A stretch of DNA of 64,000 nucleotides from DATILI01 sp035476635 (GTDB lineage: Bacteria > Pseudomonadota > Gammaproteobacteria > Burkholderiales > Burkholderiaceae_C). The DNA is taken from positions 24,929 through 88,928 of the forward strand of contig DATILI010000249.1 in the NCBI GenBank assembly GCA_035476635.1, given 5' to 3'. Position 1 is the first letter of the stretch. The number at the start of each line of letters is the position of its first letter. The position numbers and the translations under genes are program-made. The notes beneath the pieces are model-generated. The model made no database searches. It was not told the DNA's origin and worked only from the letters and a program-made list of their open reading frames with translations. Positions 60,435-64,000 of this stretch are shown here, in pieces.

Positions 60435-61016
60435 ATGCAAATTACCGGAACCCAATCCATCGCCGCCCCACGCCAGCAGGTCTGGTCGGCCCTCAATGAT
60501 CCATCAGTTCTCAAGGGCTGCCTGCCCGGCTGCGAGTCGGTCGAAAAAGTCAGCGCTGAACTGTTCCGCGTTGTCGTCGTGTCGGCCATCGGCCCGTTGC
60601 GCGCCCGATTCAATGGCAATCTGCGATTGACGCAGGCGCATCCACCGCAATCGTGCGTGATGGTTTTCGAGGGCCAGGGCGGTGCGGTCGGATTCGGCAA
60701 GGGACAAGCCACGGTCGAACTGCTCGAGGTCGGCGGCGCTACCGAGCTTCACTATTCGGCGCAGGCGCAGGTCGGCGGCAAGCTGGCGCAGATCGGCTCA
60801 CGGCTGATCGACAGCGTAGCGCGCAAGATGTCCGACGACTTTTTCGAGGCTTTCCGCAAGCTGGTGGCACCCACGCCGAGCGCGTCCATCGCTGTTGAGG
60901 CCGCTCCTGCGACTCCCGCGACAGGACCGACGCAAAGTGGCGTTCCTGTGTGGGTGTACTTCGCCGCCGCGGCGGCAATTGCGGCAGTCATCCTGGCCGG
61001 GGCGTTCTTGCGCTGA
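60435..61016 (+). CDS. CoxG-like (SRPBCC) protein with C-terminal membrane helix
   Basis: 193 residues. MQITGTQSIAAPRQQVWSAL and LNDPSVLKGCLPGCESVE are the standard start of CoxG proteins, START-like folds found beside molybdenum hydroxylases. The family is thought to tether the enzyme to the membrane or assist its maturation. A Pro/Ala-rich linker from about residue 150 leads to one hydrophobic helix (VYFAAAAAIAAVILAGAFL), so the protein is membrane anchored. It begins 8 nt after the hydrolase stop. Confidence 0.9.
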   Translation: MQITGTQSIAAPRQQVWSALNDPSVLKGCLPGCESVEKVSAELFRVVVVSAIGPLRARFNGNLRLTQAHPPQSCVMVFEGQGGAVGFGKGQATVELLEVGGATELHYSAQAQVGGKLAQIGSRLIDSVARKMSDDFFEAFRKLVAPTPSASIAVEAAPATPATGPTQSGVPVWVYFAAAAAIAAVILAGAFLR

Positions 61017-61062
61017 CAGTGACTGCCGCTTACGGAAGAAAATTACCGAAGGAGACACTAGC

Positions 61063-62028
61063 ATGAAGGCATTTCGAATTCTTGTAGCAATCGCGGCGGC
61101 ACTCGCTTGCGTCGCTGTCCATGCGCAATCCTGGCCCAGCCGTCCTGTGAAGATCATCGCTCCGGCGCCTCCGGGTGGGCCGTACGACTACGTCGCGCGG
61201 GCGCTGGCGGAGGGCTTGCAGCGATCTTTGGGCCAGCCGTTCGTGGTGGAGAACCGTGCCGGTGCGGGCGGGACCATTGGCGTTGAAGCGGTGGCAAAGT
61301 CCGCTGCCGATGGCTATACGCTGGTGGTGGGCTCCACGGGGCCGATGTCGGTGGCCCCCAGCCTTTTCCAGAAGCTGCGCTACGACCCCCTCAAGGACTT
61401 CGCACCCGTCACCCGGCTCGTGAAGATGCCTGGCTACCTGGTCGTGCATCCGAGCCTGGGCGTCGACAACGTGAAGGAGTTCCTCGCGAAGGTTCGAGCC
61501 AACCCCGGCAAGTTCTCGTATGCATCGACCGGCAACGGGTTCTCGCAACACACCAACATGGAGCTGCTCAAGAGCATGGCGAACCTGTTCGTGGTGCCCA
61601 TCACATACCGCGGCAGCGGGCCGGCGTTGACCGACCTCATCGGTGGTCAGGTACAGATGATGATCGAGCTTGGACCCGTTGTAATTCCCCATGTGAAGAC
61701 CGGACGCTTGAAGGTGCTGGCCGCGAGTACGGGGACCCGGACGGAAGCCATGCCCGAAGTGCCCACCCTCAATGAAAGCGGTGTCAAGGGTTTCGATGCG
61801 TACACCTGGTTCGCGTTGTATGCGCCGGCGGGCACGCCAGCCGACATCGTGCAAAAGCTGCACACCGAGACGGCGAAGCTGCTGAACCAGCCGGAACTGA
61901 AGTCGCGGCTGGCTTCCCAGGGAGCTGAAGTCGCGCTGACCACACCGGCGGAGCTGGCTGCTTTCCAGGCCGCCGAAACGAAGAAGTGGATGTCGGTGAT
62001 CCAGAAGACCGGCATTCGTCCCGAATAG
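61063..62028 (+). CDS. Bug / tripartite tricarboxylate transporter-type substrate-binding protein
   Basis: 321 residues from ATG 61063 (GAAGGAGACACTAGC upstream). Signal peptide ILVAIAAALACVAVHAQ, then SWPSRPVKIIAPAPPGGPYD, NRAGAGGTIGVEAVAKSAADG and LRYDPLKDFAPVTRLVK. Fourth Bug protein in the window; its position after the hydroxylase genes suggests it takes up the substrate of this operon or a related acid. Confidence 0.92.
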   Translation: MKAFRILVAIAAALACVAVHAQSWPSRPVKIIAPAPPGGPYDYVARALAEGLQRSLGQPFVVENRAGAGGTIGVEAVAKSAADGYTLVVGSTGPMSVAPSLFQKLRYDPLKDFAPVTRLVKMPGYLVVHPSLGVDNVKEFLAKVRANPGKFSYASTGNGFSQHTNMELLKSMANLFVVPITYRGSGPALTDLIGGQVQMMIELGPVVIPHVKTGRLKVLAASTGTRTEAMPEVPTLNESGVKGFDAYTWFALYAPAGTPADIVQKLHTETAKLLNQPELKSRLASQGAEVALTTPAELAAFQAAETKKWMSVIQKTGIRPE

Positions 62029-62031
62029 CCC

Positions 62032-63165
62032 ATGCCGGGACCGCTAAAGGGCACGCGCGTCATTGAAATTGCCGGTATCGGGCCGGCGCCGTTCTGTGCG
62101 ATGCTGCTCGCCGACATGGGTGCCGACGTGATTCGCATCGAGCGCAAGGGCGAGCGGCCCCGCGCAGGGTCGGGGACGGCTGATGTCTTGCAGCGAGGAC
62201 GCCGGTCGATCGCGCTCGACCTCAAGCGGCCGGGCGCCTGCGCCGTGGTCTTGAAGCTGGCCGAGCAGTCGCACATGTTGCTGGAGGGCTTCCGTCCCGG
62301 CGTGATGGAACGTCTCGGACTGGGCCCGGACACCTGTTTCGATCGCAACCCGGCGCTCGTCTATGGACGGATGACCGGCTGGGGCCAGAACGGTCCCTGG
62401 GCTCAACGCGCCGGCCACGACATCGACTACCTCGCAATCTCCGGCGCGCTGCACGCGATGGGCGACGCGGACCGGCCCCCGATGCCTCCACTGAACCTCG
62501 TAGCGGACAATGGGGGAGGCGGCCTGCTCCTCGCGTTCGGCATGGTGTGCGCTACGCTCGAAGCGCAGCGCACCGGCCGCGGACAAGTCGTCGATGCGGC
62601 CATGAGCGATGGCTCGGCGCTGCTCATGAGCATGCTCTACGGGTACCTCGCCATGGGCCGGTGGAAGGCAGAGCGGGGCGCTAATTTCCTCGACGGCAGC
62701 GCGCCGTTCTATCGCTGCTACCGCTGTGCCGACGGCAAGTGGCTCGCGGTCGGAGCGATCGAGGAGCCGTTCTATCGGGAGTTGCTGCGCCGCTGTGGCC
62801 TGCCCGAATCCTTGGTCGGTACGCGATGGGATGAACAGTCCTGGCCGGAGACGGGGCGGCTGTTCGAAGCCACGTTCCTTACGCGCACGCGTGATGAATG
62901 GTGCGAGCTGCTCTGCGGCGGTGACACGTGCGTGGCTCCGGTGCTGGACATGAACGAGGCGCCTTCGTTTGCCCAGAACGTGGCACGGGGCACGTTCGTG
63001 GAGATCGACGGAGTCATCCAGCCCGCCCCTGCGCCACGAATGAGCATGACACCCGGCCAGGCGGGTCGCATCGCCGCGCCTGGCGAGCACACGCTCTCAA
63101 TCCTTGCAGACCTCGGGTTCAGCGAAACCGAGGTCGACCAGCTCCACGCGGACGGCGCCTGGTGA
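62032..63165 (+). CDS. CaiB/BaiF (class III) CoA-transferase
   Basis: 377 residues. EIAGIGPAPFCAMLLADMGA and VIRIERKG, LDLKRPGACAVVLKL, GFRPGVMERLGLGPD, and QVVDAAMSDGSALLMS with the Asp position conserved. It resembles the CoA-transferase at 9159 along its length and alpha-methylacyl-CoA racemases in general, so either activity is possible. It starts 3 nt after the Bug gene. Confidence 0.88.
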   Translation: MPGPLKGTRVIEIAGIGPAPFCAMLLADMGADVIRIERKGERPRAGSGTADVLQRGRRSIALDLKRPGACAVVLKLAEQSHMLLEGFRPGVMERLGLGPDTCFDRNPALVYGRMTGWGQNGPWAQRAGHDIDYLAISGALHAMGDADRPPMPPLNLVADNGGGGLLLAFGMVCATLEAQRTGRGQVVDAAMSDGSALLMSMLYGYLAMGRWKAERGANFLDGSAPFYRCYRCADGKWLAVGAIEEPFYRELLRRCGLPESLVGTRWDEQSWPETGRLFEATFLTRTRDEWCELLCGGDTCVAPVLDMNEAPSFAQNVARGTFVEIDGVIQPAPAPRMSMTPGQAGRIAAPGEHTLSILADLGFSETEVDQLHADGAW

Positions 63166-63236
63166 GCTGATCGGGCGAGGCAGATCGATCGCGTGAAGTT
63201 CAAGCCGGACTGAATCCCCAACTTTATTGGAGTCCC

Positions 63237-64000
63237 ATGCCCGATTCTCTGCTGATGATCGACAATCCGCGCCCCCAGGTCCGCAGGTTCACCCTCAACC
63301 GCCCTGAAAAGCGAAATGCGCTTTCCAACGCCCTGCGCACCGAATTGTTCGCGGCGCTCGAGGATGCCGACCGCGACGACTCCGTGCGGGTGAGCATCAT
63401 CCGCGGTGCGGGGACCTGCTTTTCCTCAGGCTATCAGCTGGGTGGAGGCAACGACCAGGGCCAACCGTATTACACGCCCGGTGGCATCGGCAATTGGCCG
63501 CGCCATGTCATCGAAGGATCGTTCCGGATCTGGGATCTTGCCAAGCCGGTCATCGCGCAGGTGCACGGCTACTGCCTGGCCGGCGGCAGCGAGCTCGCAA
63601 CGGGTTGCGACCTCGTCTACGTTGCCGAGGACGCCCAGATCGGGTATCCGCCGGTGCGCAGCATGAGCCCACCCGACATGCAGTTCCACCCCTGGCTGAT
63701 GGGGATGCGCAACGCGATGGAGATGATGCTGACGGGGGATTCCATCAGCGGAACGGAGGCGGTCGCCAAGGGCTTCGCGAACCGCGCTTTTCCGGCGAAT
63801 GAGCTCGAGGAGCGGGTGCTCGACATGGCCGAGCGTGTCGCCAAGGTGCCCTCCGATGTCCAGCAATTCAACAAGCGATCCACCCATCGGGCCATGGAGA
63901 TCATGGGCGTGCGCGCTGCCATCCGCTCAGGTGCCGAGATGCAGGCGCTGGCTTTCTTCACGGACTCCAGCATCGCCTATCGCGAGGAATTCTCCAAGGG
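63237..64000 (+). CDS. Enoyl-CoA hydratase/isomerase family protein (3' partial)
   Basis: 254 codons from ATG 63237, open to the window end. NRPEKRNALSNALRTEL, GAGTCFSSGYQLGGG, QVHGYCLAGGSELATGCDLV and QIGYPPVRSMSPPDMQFHPW. The active-site segment has PPVRSMSPPDMQ instead of 'PE...G..PG.GG', and resembles hydratases of alicyclic or branched acyl-CoA pathways. It probably needs only a short C-terminal end beyond the window. It is the last visible gene of the hydroxylase operon, 71 nt after the CoA-transferase. Confidence 0.87.
   Translation, partial: MPDSLLMIDNPRPQVRRFTLNRPEKRNALSNALRTELFAALEDADRDDSVRVSIIRGAGTCFSSGYQLGGGNDQGQPYYTPGGIGNWPRHVIEGSFRIWDLAKPVIAQVHGYCLAGGSELATGCDLVYVAEDAQIGYPPVRSMSPPDMQFHPWLMGMRNAMEMMLTGDSISGTEAVAKGFANRAFPANELEERVLDMAERVAKVPSDVQQFNKRSTHRAMEIMGVRAAIRSGAEMQALAFFTDSSIAYREEFSK

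Noticed and set aside
1..64000. CRISPR arrays, tRNA/rRNA genes, riboswitches, insertion sequences
   Set aside because: I looked for spaced direct repeats, tRNA-like ends, and transposase motifs and saw none. The only sizeable direct repeat is the 27-bp pair.

Overview
This looks like a GC-rich betaproteobacterial chromosome segment, most likely Burkholderiales (Comamonadaceae-like). The family call rests on four Bug-type (tripartite tricarboxylate family) periplasmic binding proteins without TctA/TctB, many CaiB/BaiF CoA-transferases, LivKGFHM-type uptake and the general protein style. No rRNA, tRNA, CRISPR array, prophage or recognisable transposase was seen. Nearly all of the roughly 58 coding regions belong to catabolism through CoA thioesters: 4 acyl-CoA ligases, 3 acyl-CoA dehydrogenases, 5 crotonase-fold and 2 MaoC-fold proteins, 5 thiolase-fold proteins, 3 DUF35 proteins, 4 SDRs and 4 CaiB/BaiF proteins.

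Layout. (A) 1-112 is the end of a DUF35 protein. (B) 199-17321 holds a nitroreductase, a MarR regulator diverging from a feruloyl-CoA-synthetase-like ligase, a thiolase and a dehydrogenase/hydratase fusion. A second beta-oxidation-like set follows (Bug, acyl-CoA dehydrogenase, CoA-transferase, SDR, hydratase, DUF35, thiolase-like, acyl-CoA dehydrogenase, ligase, nitronate monooxygenase-like). This block has lower GC by eye and is bracketed by a 27-bp near-identical repeat (106-132 and 17584-17610), which suggests it was inserted between the DUF35 gene and the ligase at 17600. (C) 17600-27492 holds ligase, acyl-CoA dehydrogenase, TetR, aldehyde dehydrogenase, and a retro-aldolase-like thiolase/DUF35 pair with hydratase and two tandem CoA-transferases. 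(D) 27504-30758 is a self-contained LysR/Bug/PrpF module. (E) 31170-39614 holds ferredoxin, ferredoxin reductase, aldehyde dehydrogenase, cytochrome P450, two SDRs, a Liv binding protein and a thiolase-like protein that has lost its catalytic residues. (F) 39742-49658 holds Bug, ligase, SCPx-type thiolase, two MaoC proteins, enoyl-CoA hydratase/isomerase, SDR and LivGFHM. (G) 49671-53507, minus strand, is an OmpW/aldehyde dehydrogenase/GMC alcohol oxidase set resembling alkL/alkH/alkJ, with a divergent AraC regulator. (H) 54793-64000 has a LysR diverging from a molybdenum hydroxylase (CoxM/S/L type), alpha/beta hydrolase, CoxG, Bug, CaiB and a partial enoyl-CoA hydratase.

How the parts may fit (inference). 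Three transcription units of blocks C and E share a promoter-like element (CCTC-N9-TATTGGAC-N18-SASYAT at 17358, 22853 and 31045), and two units of blocks C and F share an 18-bp palindrome (17443 and 39664). This suggests blocks C, E and F form one regulon: Liv uptake, P450 hydroxylation, dehydrogenation to an acid, CoA activation, and beta-oxidation plus a retro-aldol step for a branched or alicyclic hydrophobic substrate. The substrate itself cannot be read from the sequence.
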